A stretch of DNA of 64,000 nt from assembly GCF_000153805.1 (NCBI RefSeq), contig NZ_DS022298.1:380616-444615 (forward strand). Direction: 5' to 3'. Below, piece by piece: positions 19,497 to 28,308 of the stretch (position 1 is its first letter; each line of letters starts with the position of its first letter). Made by a program: the position numbers and the translations under genes. The notes beneath the pieces were generated by a model, which was given only the letters and a program-made list of their open reading frames with translations, was not told the DNA's origin and did no database searches. This DNA comes from Synechococcus sp. BL107. GTDB lineage: Bacteria; Cyanobacteriota; Cyanobacteriia; PCC-6307; Cyanobiaceae.

Positions 19497-21045
19497 GATG
19501 CGTCCAAGGCAAGGTGCGCTGGGTCTCCCATGGGTCATGAACCACCTCTGCCCACGGAGGTGGGAGTGGCTGCGATGGTCCAGGCATGGGCTCCAGTTCA
19601 CCATTCAACGCAGCGCGGTAGGTCTTTTTCCAACCGCCCATGCTTTCCCGTCCGTCCCCAACGGCAGCGATCACGGGCGCTAAGCGGCGGTCACTTCTGG
19701 AGAGCAAGGCCTGAATCACGCTCCAGCCATAACTTTCCGGACGGAATTCAATCCCTTTGGGTTTCAGCTGTTTAGCCAGTCTTTTTAGTCGTTTTTCCGC
19801 TTCCGGTCGGACGCCTTGCCATTGGAATGGTGTTTGGGCTTTCGGAACGAATGTGCTCACCCCAAGGGTGAGCCGCAGCCCTTTGGTGTCACGTTTCAGT
19901 GCAAGAAGCAGTTCTGCAGTGGCTTCGATGTCGTCATCTGTTTCGGTGGGTAGCCCGGCCATTCCGTACAACTTCAGTCCGGTCAGACCGCCTTGTTTGG
20001 CGTGGCGGGCAGCTGCATGGATGGCTTCAGTGGTGAGTTTTTTGTTCACGACTTCTCGCATGCGTTCGCTGCCGCTTTCGATCGCAATCGTGAGCGAGCG
20101 GCTGCCGCGTTTCGACAAGATGGTTGCCAGCTCGGGGGTCACGGTGGCGGCCCGTACGGAGCTCACACTGATCCGGGTGCCATCAAAGCGATCCCCATCC
20201 AGCCACTGCAGAAGCTCTGAAAACTGAGGATGTTGGGTGACGGATGCTCCCAAAAGCCCGAGGCGCTTGGTGGCGGTTAAGCCTTTTTCAACGGCGGGGA
20301 TGAGGCCGTCATCAAGCGATGGAGTGCGGAAGGGCAGGGTCAGATAGCTGGCTAAGCAAAATCTGCAAAGTTCCGGGCAACTGCGCACAACCTCCACCAT
20401 GTGAATGTCGGGCCACGCTGCTTCTGGAGTTACGACTGTGGAGTGGCTGAGAGTGTTTCCACGCCAGGTTTGTTTTTCAACCAGCGCTGGGATAGCTGCA
20501 TCAATCGGTTCCACAGCCATCAAGGTCCCGTCCGTGTCGTAGCGGGGTGCATAGAGGGAAGGCACATACACCCCGGGCACTTGGGCTAGGTGCCGCAAGC
20601 GTTCGTTGCGTGGACTGTGGCGGCACTGCTGCAGGGCATCGATGAAGGCGGGCAGCAGTAATTCGCCGTCTCCAAGGAGCACGGCATCGAAAAAGGGAGC
20701 GAGCGGTTCCGGGTTGGCGGTGAGCACTGGTCCGCCGCCGAACACGATGGGGTCATCGTCGTTGCGTTCGGTTGCCCAGATCGGAATGCGTTGGTTGCGT
20801 AAAAGCTCAGGAAGCACCGGTCCATCCAATTCCCAACTCAGGGACAGACCGAAGAGGTCGCAGCGTCGCGGTAGTGGATCGCCTTGGTCGGTAAACAGGC
20901 GGCGAACGTCAACGTCATGCCGTTGGGCGAGGGTGGCCCAGACAATTTGGTACCCCAGGCTTGTGATGCCCACGGAGTATGTGCTTGGGAAGGCCAGTAC
21001 AGCCCGTAGTGCACCAGGATCCGGCGGGGCTGGATCAAATAGCAG
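19432..21045 (-). CDS. Radical SAM protein with B12-binding-like N-terminus, probable CTG start
   Basis: The protein has an N-terminal cobalamin-binding-like region (GLSLSWELDG, FGGGPVLTANPEPLAPFFDA, LLGDGE) and a radical SAM core with the cluster motif CPELCRFC, then IAIESGSERMREVVNK and LKLYGMAGLPTETDDDI. It may be a tRNA or small-molecule methylthiotransferase-like or methylase enzyme, but I cannot assign the reaction. The first usual start is a GTG at 20973 (513 aa); however, coding sequence with AVLAFPSTYSVG continues upstream to 21102 without ATG/GTG/TTG. A CTG at 21045, preceded by AGGAAA, is the best candidate (537 aa); a CTG at 21060 is possible. Confidence 0.85.
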   Translation of the reverse strand: MLFDPAPPDPGALRAVLAFPSTYSVGITSLGYQIVWATLAQRHDVDVRRLFTDQGDPLPRRCDLFGLSLSWELDGPVLPELLRNQRIPIWATERNDDDPIVFGGGPVLTANPEPLAPFFDAVLLGDGELLLPAFIDALQQCRHSPRNERLRHLAQVPGVYVPSLYAPRYDTDGTLMAVEPIDAAIPALVEKQTWRGNTLSHSTVVTPEAAWPDIHMVEVVRSCPELCRFCLASYLTLPFRTPSLDDGLIPAVEKGLTATKRLGLLGASVTQHPQFSELLQWLDGDRFDGTRISVSSVRAATVTPELATILSKRGSRSLTIAIESGSERMREVVNKKLTTEAIHAAARHAKQGGLTGLKLYGMAGLPTETDDDIEATAELLLALKRDTKGLRLTLGVSTFVPKAQTPFQWQGVRPEAEKRLKRLAKQLKPKGIEFRPESYGWSVIQALLSRSDRRLAPVIAAVGDGRESMGGWKKTYRAALNGELEPMPGPSQPLPPPWAEVVHDPWETQRTLPWTHLRGPLAPQKLQEHHDQALTVG

Positions 21046-21281
21046 GGTTTCCTGATTCAGGAGATCAAGATTGTCTTTCGCCTCATCCTGCAGCTTTGCT
21101 GGTCAGCCTGACGGAGACGATGCATGGTTTTGTTGGTTTGAAGTCAACACGGTTGATGGACTGAAGGGGATGGGTTGTCAATGCAGCATCGTGTTAATGG
21201 AGGCCAATCATTCATTGAAGCTTTTTAGTTTTGGCCGATGTATTTATTCTTTTAGGAGGCTGTAGTAACGGTTATTGGTTT

Positions 21282-22664
21282 TTATTTTTCGTTCTGTATT
21301 TGCTTTGCATCAGCAGCTTCCATGCTCATTTGGCGTTCGTAAATGGAGTGAGGATTGAAGAGTCGGGCGACCAGAAAACTGGTGAGGCAGGCTACCAGGA
21401 TTGGTTTCAGGATCAGTAGGTCTTTGACCAATGCAAAGGCCAGGAACATCGCAGTGATCGGTGTGCGTGAACAGCCCGCCACGAAAGCGCCCATTCCCGC
21501 GAAAACGTAAGTATTGGGCAGATGGCCGGTGAGGGATTGCACCCAATCTCCACAGGCCAGGCCCATGGCTCCTCCAAGGGTGAGCATGGGCATAAACAGC
21601 CCGCCCGGTGCGCCCGAGGCCGCGGCAAGGCCAGTGCTGAAGAACAGCACGACGAATCCGGCTAGTGCTTGCGTTACCCCCGTTTCGCTGGCGCCGATCA
21701 GGTGAAATAGTTCATCGAGGTTGTGGAAGCTCGATGGCAAGGCGGCATAGACGCTGCCTAAGACGAGTCCACTCAGGCTCATGCGCAAAATCAGCCTATT
21801 GCTAAACCAATGCTGTCCTTGGCGTTGCATCATGAGTACGTAGCGGGTGTAAAGCTCCGCTAAAACACCAATTAAGGCTCCAAGGCTGATGAGATAAATC
21901 ACATCGATGGGAAAAAATTCCACATCAATTGGGAACTTTCGTTCGAGTAAAAAGCCCAGATTGGGTTGGAATCCCTTGCCGCTCGATCCCAGCCCAAATA
22001 CACCCAATACATCGGCCCATGTGTCGGCTGAAAAGGTGGTGATCAACACCAGTAACAGCACTACTGGTCTTGCTGAATGCAGCAATTCTTCGATCGCATA
22101 GATGAAGCCACCGAGCGGTGCGCTGAACACTGCAGCGATTCCTGCCCCTCCTCCGGCTGCAACGATCACGCGCCGAAATGCCACCGGTGCTTTCAGCCAT
22201 CGCGACATTTGCCAGGCGACGGATCCACCCATTTGTACGGCTGGACCCTCTGGGCCAAGGGGGAAGCCACAGCCGATAGCAATGATTCCAGCCACCAATT
22301 TCACAAGGCCCACGCGTAGACCCATGGGAACCGACTTGTGACGGAGAAAACCCATGATGTGGGTGACCCCTGCTCCGCCGGCAGCTGGCGCCAGGTTGCT
22401 AATGAGCCACCCGGATACCAAGCCTCCAAACGCACCCAAAACGGGCAATACGATCCAGGCTGGAACGTCATGAAGAAGGTCACGACGCCAATCACTTAAG
22501 AGGTGGATACCGCTTTGAAATAACAGGCCGGTGATCGTGGCTCCAAGTCCTGTTAAGGACAGGGCCAAAACCACTACAAACCAGCGGCGTTCGAGCAGGC
22601 GTCGAATGCTGCGGCTTGAGATCCGGGGATCGCGATTTTGGTTTGGGTCGCTGTTGTCTTGCAA
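21282..22664 (-). CDS. ClC family chloride channel or H+/Cl- antiporter
   Basis: This 460-aa polytopic protein matches the ClC family: PLGPEGPAVQMGGSVA near 137-152 holds the gating glutamate, and GAPGGLFMPMLTLGGAMGLA near 353-372 is the second anion-pathway motif. The first pathway motif, usually GSGIP, reads GGAGVTHIMGFL here, so the ion pathway may be altered. The protein lacks CBS domains, like bacterial exchangers. It starts ATG at 22664 and follows acnB with an 8-base gap, so they could be co-transcribed, although no functional link is obvious. Confidence 0.9.
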   Translation of the reverse strand: MQDNSDPNQNRDPRISSRSIRRLLERRWFVVVLALSLTGLGATITGLLFQSGIHLLSDWRRDLLHDVPAWIVLPVLGAFGGLVSGWLISNLAPAAGGAGVTHIMGFLRHKSVPMGLRVGLVKLVAGIIAIGCGFPLGPEGPAVQMGGSVAWQMSRWLKAPVAFRRVIVAAGGGAGIAAVFSAPLGGFIYAIEELLHSARPVVLLLVLITTFSADTWADVLGVFGLGSSGKGFQPNLGFLLERKFPIDVEFFPIDVIYLISLGALIGVLAELYTRYVLMMQRQGQHWFSNRLILRMSLSGLVLGSVYAALPSSFHNLDELFHLIGASETGVTQALAGFVVLFFSTGLAAASGAPGGLFMPMLTLGGAMGLACGDWVQSLTGHLPNTYVFAGMGAFVAGCSRTPITAMFLAFALVKDLLILKPILVACLTSFLVARLFNPHSIYERQMSMEAADAKQIQNEK

Positions 22665-22672
22665 AGTCGGTC

Positions 22673-25255
22673 TCAGGCTTGTGCCAGAACAGCCGCTTCG
22701 TCATCGGCGCTCATCACTCGCCCTTGGTCTTCGAAGCCAGCAATTTGGTCGAAGTTCAGATAGCGGTAAAGCTCATCCGACATTGGATTGATCTTTTCTG
22801 CGGCGATGCGTTGGTACTCCTCGGGGGTAGGAATACGCCCTAAAAGTGCACAAACGGCTGCCAGCTCTGCGCTACCGAGATACACCTGGGCGCCTTTGCC
22901 CAAGCGATTGTTGAAGTTGCGTGTGCTGGTGGAGAACACGGTGGTGTCGTCGTCCACACGGGCTTGATTACCCATGCATAGGGAGCATCCAGGCATTTCC
23001 ATCCGGCTACCAGCTGCTTCGAAGGTGGCGTAGTACCCCTCTTGCTTCAGCATCTCTTCGTCCATCCTTGTGGGTGGACAAACCCAGAGCCGGGCTTTGT
23101 TGCTGCCGGAACCTTCCAGCACTTTTGCGGCGGCGCGGTAATGGCCGATGTTGGTCATGCATGAACCAATGAAGACCTCCTGAACGGCATTTCCAGCGAC
23201 TTCGCTCAGCAGCTTCACATTGTCGGGATCGTTGGGACAGGCCAGAACGGGTTCGGTGAGTTCATCGAGATTGATTTCAAGGATCTCGGCGTATTCCGCA
23301 TCGGGATCCGCCTCAAGAAGTTGGGGATCGGCCAGCCAGTCCTCCATTGCTTTCACGCGTCGCGCCAGGGTTCGTGCATCGCTGTAGCCCCGCGCAATCA
23401 TGTTTTTGAGCAAGGCCACATTGCTGCGTAAGTATTCACTCACCGTTGCTTCGGAGAGTTTGATGGTGCAGCCCGCGCAGGATCGCTCTGCTGTGGCGTC
23501 GGTGAGTTCAAAGGCCTGTTCGAGCTTCAAATCCGGAAGACCTTCGATTTCCATGATTCGGCCATTGAAAATATTTTTTTTGTTGGCCTTTTCCACCGTG
23601 AGCAGACCACGTTGAATGGCCACCCAAGGGATGGCATTCACCACATCGCGCAAGGTCACGCCCGGTTGCAGTGCACCGCTGAATCGCACCAAAACAGACT
23701 CCGGCATGTCCAAAGGCATGGCGCCGATGGCTGCGGCAAATGCCACCAAGCCTGAACCGGCTGGAAACGAAATACCAAGGGGGAATCGGGTGTGACTGTC
23801 TCCCCCCGTACCAACGGTGTCAGGCAGCAGCATGCGATTCAGCCAGCTGTGGATAATCCCGTCTCCGGGTCGCAGGGCGACTCCTCCGCGCTGAGCAAAG
23901 AAATCGGGGAGGTCTTGTTGGGTTTGGAGATCGACAGGCTTCGGATAGGCCGCTGTATGGCAGAAGCTCTGCATTACTAAGTCGGAGGAGAAGCCCAGAC
24001 AAGCCAGTTCCTTCATTTCGTCACGGGTCATCGGACCTGTGGTGTCTTGAGAGCCGACTGTGGCCATGAGCGGTTCGCAGCTCGTTCCGGGCTGTACACC
24101 GGGGAGTCCACAGGCTTTGCCAACCATTTTTTGGGCCAAGGTGAATCCTTTGCCGTTGTTTTGAGGGGTACTCGGGCGAATAAATACCTCTGAGGGAGGA
24201 AGTCCCAGCTGGTTGCGAACTTTGTCGGTGAGGGCCCTGCCGATCATGAGAGGAATTCGGCCGCCAGCCCGCACCTCATCGCTGATCGTGCTGGGTTTCA
24301 AATCGAAGTGGCTGATCACCGTTCCATCGCGTTCGACCGTGCCGGCATGGGGACGGATCGTGATCACATCACCTGTGTTCAGTTGGCTGACATCACATTC
24401 GATCGGAAGCGCGCCGGAATCTTCCGCGGTGTTGAAAAAGATTGGGGCGATTTTGCCGCCGAGAATGACGCCTCCAGCGCGTTTGTTTGGCACGTGGGGA
24501 ATGTCATTCCCCGTATGCCAAAGAACGGAGTTGATCGCACTTTTTCGTGAGCTGCCTGTGCCCACCACATCGCCGACGTAGGCCACTGGATGGCCGTTCT
24601 CTTTCAGCTTCGCAATGGTGTTGAGCCCGTTGGGGTCTCGCGTCTCCAGCATCGCCAGAGCATGCAGGGGGATGTCAGGCCGTGTTGTGGCATGGGTGGC
24701 TGGGGAGAGGTCGTCGGTGTTGGTTTCTCCGTCCACCTTGAACACGGTCACGGTGATCGATTCAGCTAGCTCAGTCCGTGACGTGAACCACTCAGCAGCG
24801 GCCCAACTGTCGACCACCTGCTTGGCGAAGCGATTGCTGGTGGCCAGGTCCATCACTTCATTGAAGGCGTCGTAAACCAGCAGCGTGCGGCTCAGGCCTT
24901 CGGCTGCACATTTGGCCAGTTGCTTATCACTGTTGTTCAGCAGTTCGATCAGGGCAGCCACGTTGTATCCGCCAACCATCGTTCCCAGGAGCCGTGCTGC
25001 TTCAAGGGGCGCAACGAAAGGACTGCTCGCGTTGCCCTGGGCCACAGCGCTAAGCCAAGTGGCTTTCACGTAGGCCGCTTCATCAACCCCAGGTGGAATG
25101 CGATCACTGAGCAGGTCCAGCAGGATCTGCTTCTGATCTGTCGGCGGATTTTCGAGCAGTTGGGTGAGGTCTTTGGTTTGTTCAGCAGTCAGCGGCAATG
25201 CCGGAACGCCCTGGGCTTCTCGTTCTGCGGCCAGCTTGCTGTAGGCGTTCAGCAT
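22673..25255 (-). CDS. acnB: Aconitate hydratase B
   Basis: AcnB interconverts citrate and isocitrate via a [4Fe-4S] cluster; in cyanobacteria this leads to 2-oxoglutarate, the carbon skeleton for nitrogen assimilation. The product (860 aa) starts [20 protein letters not shown], the standard AcnB N-terminus, so the ATG at 25255 is preferred to an upstream in-frame one at 25363. The N-terminal helical domain, the mobile domain ([15 protein letters not shown]) and the C-terminal cluster region with [15 protein letters not shown] near 695 and CSLCMGNQ near 755 are all present. A 97-base spacer separates it from the DAHP synthase on the other strand. Confidence 0.96.
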   Translation of the reverse strand: MLNAYSKLAAEREAQGVPALPLTAEQTKDLTQLLENPPTDQKQILLDLLSDRIPPGVDEAAYVKATWLSAVAQGNASSPFVAPLEAARLLGTMVGGYNVAALIELLNNSDKQLAKCAAEGLSRTLLVYDAFNEVMDLATSNRFAKQVVDSWAAAEWFTSRTELAESITVTVFKVDGETNTDDLSPATHATTRPDIPLHALAMLETRDPNGLNTIAKLKENGHPVAYVGDVVGTGSSRKSAINSVLWHTGNDIPHVPNKRAGGVILGGKIAPIFFNTAEDSGALPIECDVSQLNTGDVITIRPHAGTVERDGTVISHFDLKPSTISDEVRAGGRIPLMIGRALTDKVRNQLGLPPSEVFIRPSTPQNNGKGFTLAQKMVGKACGLPGVQPGTSCEPLMATVGSQDTTGPMTRDEMKELACLGFSSDLVMQSFCHTAAYPKPVDLQTQQDLPDFFAQRGGVALRPGDGIIHSWLNRMLLPDTVGTGGDSHTRFPLGISFPAGSGLVAFAAAIGAMPLDMPESVLVRFSGALQPGVTLRDVVNAIPWVAIQRGLLTVEKANKKNIFNGRIMEIEGLPDLKLEQAFELTDATAERSCAGCTIKLSEATVSEYLRSNVALLKNMIARGYSDARTLARRVKAMEDWLADPQLLEADPDAEYAEILEINLDELTEPVLACPNDPDNVKLLSEVAGNAVQEVFIGSCMTNIGHYRAAAKVLEGSGSNKARLWVCPPTRMDEEMLKQEGYYATFEAAGSRMEMPGCSLCMGNQARVDDDTTVFSTSTRNFNNRLGKGAQVYLGSAELAAVCALLGRIPTPEEYQRIAAEKINPMSDELYRYLNFDQIAGFEDQGRVMSADDEAAVLAQA

Positions 25256-25352
25256 GGTGATCAAAGTGCGTGGCAGATGTCCATTCTTCATGGACATGGG
25301 TCGGTTGATCGAATGCCGGTGCGTAACCTTGGTTTTATCTGGCTTTTTGGTT

Positions 25353-26405
25353 ATGGCCACCACCTCAGATTTGCATGTGGTGGAGACCCGCCCCCTGGTC
25401 GCACCCGCTTTATTGCATCAAGATTTAGCGCCGGATGCGAACGCTCTGAACACCGTGACATCAGCACGGAAACGCATCCAAGCCATCCTTCGGGGGGATG
25501 ACCAACGTTTGCTGGCGGTGGTGGGTCCGTGTTCCGTTCACGATGTTGCAGCGGCGCGTGAGTATGCCGAACGCCTGGCTCCGATCCGAGAGCGCCTCAA
25601 AGATCGATTGGAAGTCGTGATGCGGGTGTATTTCGAGAAGCCGAGAACCACCGTTGGTTGGAAAGGGCTAATTAACGATCCACATCTGGATGGTTCGTAC
25701 GACATCAACACAGGTCTCCGCCGTGCTCGCGGACTTTTGCTGGATTTGGCCCGTGAGGGGATGCCAGCGGCAACAGAGTTGCTGGATCCTGTGGTCCCTC
25801 AGTACATCGCTGACTTGATCAGCTGGACCGCGATCGGCGCCCGGACCACCGAGAGCCAAACCCATCGGGAGATGGCCTCTGGATTATCGATGCCGATCGG
25901 ATATAAAAACAGCACAGATGGCAGCGCCACGATTGCTATTAATGCCATGCAAGCGGCATCGAAGCCCCATCACTTTCTTGGCATCAATCGAGATGGACAG
26001 GCTTCGATTGTGAGTACAACGGGTAACCCTGATGGGCATCTTGTACTACGTGGTGGTAATCGAGGAAGCAATTATCACGTTGATGCTGTTAGCGAGGCCG
26101 CGGCTGAACTCAAGAAATATGGTCTCGAAAATCGCTTAATGGTGGACTGCAGTCATGCTAATTCCAATAAGGATTTCCGTCGTCAGTCAGACGTGTTGGC
26201 CTCGATTGCTGATCAGTTGCGCTCTGGTTCAAAGCATTTGATGGGAGTGATGATTGAGAGTCACTTGGTTGAGGGAAATCAGAAAATACCAGCCGATTTA
26301 TCGCAACTCACCTACGGACAAAGCATTACCGATGCTTGCATCAGCCTTGAAACAACGGAACAGATTTTGAATGATTTGGCAGAAGCTGTTGGGGCTTCTC
26401 ACTAA
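25353..26405 (+). CDS. 3-deoxy-7-phosphoheptulonate synthase, class I
   Basis: DAHP synthase joins PEP and erythrose-4-phosphate as the entry to the shikimate pathway. The 350-aa product has [10 protein letters not shown] near 53, [18 protein letters not shown] near 88-105 (PEP-binding Lys/Arg), GYKNSTDG near 184, and [13 protein letters not shown] near 265, all AroF/G/H-type signatures. The ATG at 25353 was chosen because upstream sequence lies in the acnB promoter spacer and encodes no conserved residues. Feedback regulation cannot be judged from sequence. Confidence 0.96.
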   Translation: MATTSDLHVVETRPLVAPALLHQDLAPDANALNTVTSARKRIQAILRGDDQRLLAVVGPCSVHDVAAAREYAERLAPIRERLKDRLEVVMRVYFEKPRTTVGWKGLINDPHLDGSYDINTGLRRARGLLLDLAREGMPAATELLDPVVPQYIADLISWTAIGARTTESQTHREMASGLSMPIGYKNSTDGSATIAINAMQAASKPHHFLGINRDGQASIVSTTGNPDGHLVLRGGNRGSNYHVDAVSEAAAELKKYGLENRLMVDCSHANSNKDFRRQSDVLASIADQLRSGSKHLMGVMIESHLVEGNQKIPADLSQLTYGQSITDACISLETTEQILNDLAEAVGASH

Positions 26406-26474
26406 CAGCTTCAATCTTGTTGATGAGGCAAATTGAAGGATCTGAAGACAGAGTTTTTTGTGATGTTTATGCCG

Positions 26475-27125
26475 CTATGGGATCAACATTGACCATGTCA
26501 GACCTACCCCTAAGGGAACGGTGAGATTGTCCACTCCTCGCATGCTGATTTGCTCGAGGCCTGTTGCTCCTAATCCAATGGCAATCGCAATCGGTAGCGA
26601 GATTATGTGGCTCGTCACATTAGACAGGATCATGAGCACCAGTATTGAAACCATGGCCATGGTTGCGGTGCCACCAATCGATTTCGTTTGCTTAAAGATG
26701 ATCCATTGAGGTGTCTTGAGTTGCCGTCCGATGAGTCCTGCGAGTCCGTCCCCCAGGGCCATCACCAACACTCCGGCGGTGACGGCATCGGGGCGATCTG
26801 GCCAAAACAGCGCCAGCAGAATTGTGATTGCTAACCCATAGGCAATCGTGCCGTAACTGTTCCGATCAACCTCTTCAATGGCAGCGATGAATCGCCATTG
26901 ATGATTCATGGCAGTGATCAAGGTGATGACTGCCGCACAAGGAATTGCAATGACTGAAGGAATCTCAAAAAGCCAGGCGAGGGGGACAACTGCCCCCGTG
27001 CCGATGTGGATGACCTTGCGACTGAGTTCTTTTTGCTGGGGCCAGAGCTGACGCGATATCAGCGCTAATCCCACCACAAAGACCAACCAGATCACAATGA
27101 TGAGAGGTCCGCCGAATCCTGACAA
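26475..27125 (-). CDS. Phytol/dolichol kinase family membrane protein
   Basis: The 216-aa protein has about six membrane helices and the CTP-dependent polyprenol kinase signature: SRKVIHIGTGAVVP near 36, VMALGDGLAGLIGR near 121, and KQTKSIGGTATMAMVS near 144. Related proteins phosphorylate phytol released from chlorophyll turnover, feeding tocopherol or chlorophyll synthesis; this role is by family only. It is 5 bases downstream of the sigma-factor gene and may be co-transcribed. It converges with the DAHP synthase gene, leaving a 69-base gap. Confidence 0.85.
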   Translation of the reverse strand: MSGFGGPLIIVIWLVFVVGLALISRQLWPQQKELSRKVIHIGTGAVVPLAWLFEIPSVIAIPCAAVITLITAMNHQWRFIAAIEEVDRNSYGTIAYGLAITILLALFWPDRPDAVTAGVLVMALGDGLAGLIGRQLKTPQWIIFKQTKSIGGTATMAMVSILVLMILSNVTSHIISLPIAIAIGLGATGLEQISMRGVDNLTVPLGVGLTWSMLIP

Positions 27126-27130
27126 AGCAA

Positions 27131-28117
27131 TCAGGCGGCTTGCTGATGGTTGGTCATTGTGCGGAGTTTCAAGATTGCTTTTGCTTCTAACTGACGCACG
27201 CGTTCGCGAGATACGTTGATCTGTCGACCGATTTCCGCGAGGGTTAATGGCTCTTCTCCTCCGAGACCAAAACGGAGTCGAAGAATTTTCTGTTCGCGCT
27301 CATTGAGTTGAGAGAGCCAGCCTCCAAGATGTTCCTTTTGGATGCTTCGATCCATGCCTTCCATGGGCTCTTCCCCGTTGGGATCGGGAATGAGTTCACC
27401 AAGGGTGCTGCGATCTTCTTCCCCTCGGGCATGGGCATCGAGGGATGCGCAGGGAGCACTTTGGGTGATCAGATCTTCTAGTTCACGTGGCTCGATGCCC
27501 ATGGCACTGGCCAGCTCAAGACGGTTGGGCTGACGGCCAAAGCGATGCGAGAGCTCCCGGGAGATCCGGCGCATTTTTGATAATTTCTCGCTGATATGAA
27601 TCGGTAGACGAATCGTTCTTGCGCTGTTGTCGATGGCGCGCGTCATGCCTTGGCGTATCCACCAGTAGGCATATGTTGAAAATTTGTATCCCATGGCCGG
27701 ATCAAATTTATCGACGGCACGCTCAAGGCCAATCGCTCCCTCTTGAACGAGGTCGAGCAATTCCAAACCTTGGTTTTGATACTTCTTGGCAACGCTCACA
27801 ACCAGTCGCAGGTTGGCTGCCATCATTCGATCGCGGGCGCGCTTTCCCATCCGGATCTTGTGTTTTTGCCGGGAGGTGAGTTCCTCTTGTGGCAACTCTT
27901 TCAGCTGCTTCATGTCTTGGACATGATGGGCGAGCTCAATTTCTTCGGCTGCAGTGAGCAGTGGAACGCGTCCAATACTGCTCAAGTAAAAGCCAATGGA
28001 GTCTGTTGCTAAGCGTCCACTTTGACGTGAAGCTGAGCGGCGTCCGGTGGACGGCAAAGCAGGCTGCTTCCTGGTCGACTGAGTTGTCGACTTGGAAGTC
28101 TCCAGAGGGATCCCCAT
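27131..28117 (-). CDS. Group 2 RpoD-like sigma factor
   Basis: This 328-aa protein is a sigma-70 factor without region 1.1: region 1.2 starts at DSIGFYLSSIGRVPLLT near 40, region 2 holds ANLRLVVSVAKKYQNQGLELLDLVQEG and FSTYAYWWIRQGMTRAI near 110-170, region 3 follows, and region 4 has FGLGGEEPLTLAEIGRQINVSRERVRQLEAKA near 285. Cyanobacteria encode several such non-essential sigma factors that redirect transcription in stress or nutrient change. Which one this is (SigB to SigE type) cannot be decided here. The ATG at 28117 follows a GTG at 28120. Confidence 0.93.
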   Translation of the reverse strand: MGIPLETSKSTTQSTRKQPALPSTGRRSASRQSGRLATDSIGFYLSSIGRVPLLTAAEEIELAHHVQDMKQLKELPQEELTSRQKHKIRMGKRARDRMMAANLRLVVSVAKKYQNQGLELLDLVQEGAIGLERAVDKFDPAMGYKFSTYAYWWIRQGMTRAIDNSARTIRLPIHISEKLSKMRRISRELSHRFGRQPNRLELASAMGIEPRELEDLITQSAPCASLDAHARGEEDRSTLGELIPDPNGEEPMEGMDRSIQKEHLGGWLSQLNEREQKILRLRFGLGGEEPLTLAEIGRQINVSRERVRQLEAKAILKLRTMTNHQQAA

Positions 28118-28308
28118 CACCCTGGTCTCCTATTAAATTTGCTCAGAATTTAGCACTAGGTCTAGACGGTAACTGAAGGGAATCGGAAGAATTTCCGGAA
28201 ACAATATTCCACGGTTTGTCCTTATTCAGTGCCTTAAAAAGCAAAATCCACTAGAGCAAAAAATAGTCTGTAGCTAAAATCACAAATTACTTATTGTTTC
28301 CTTGCGTT

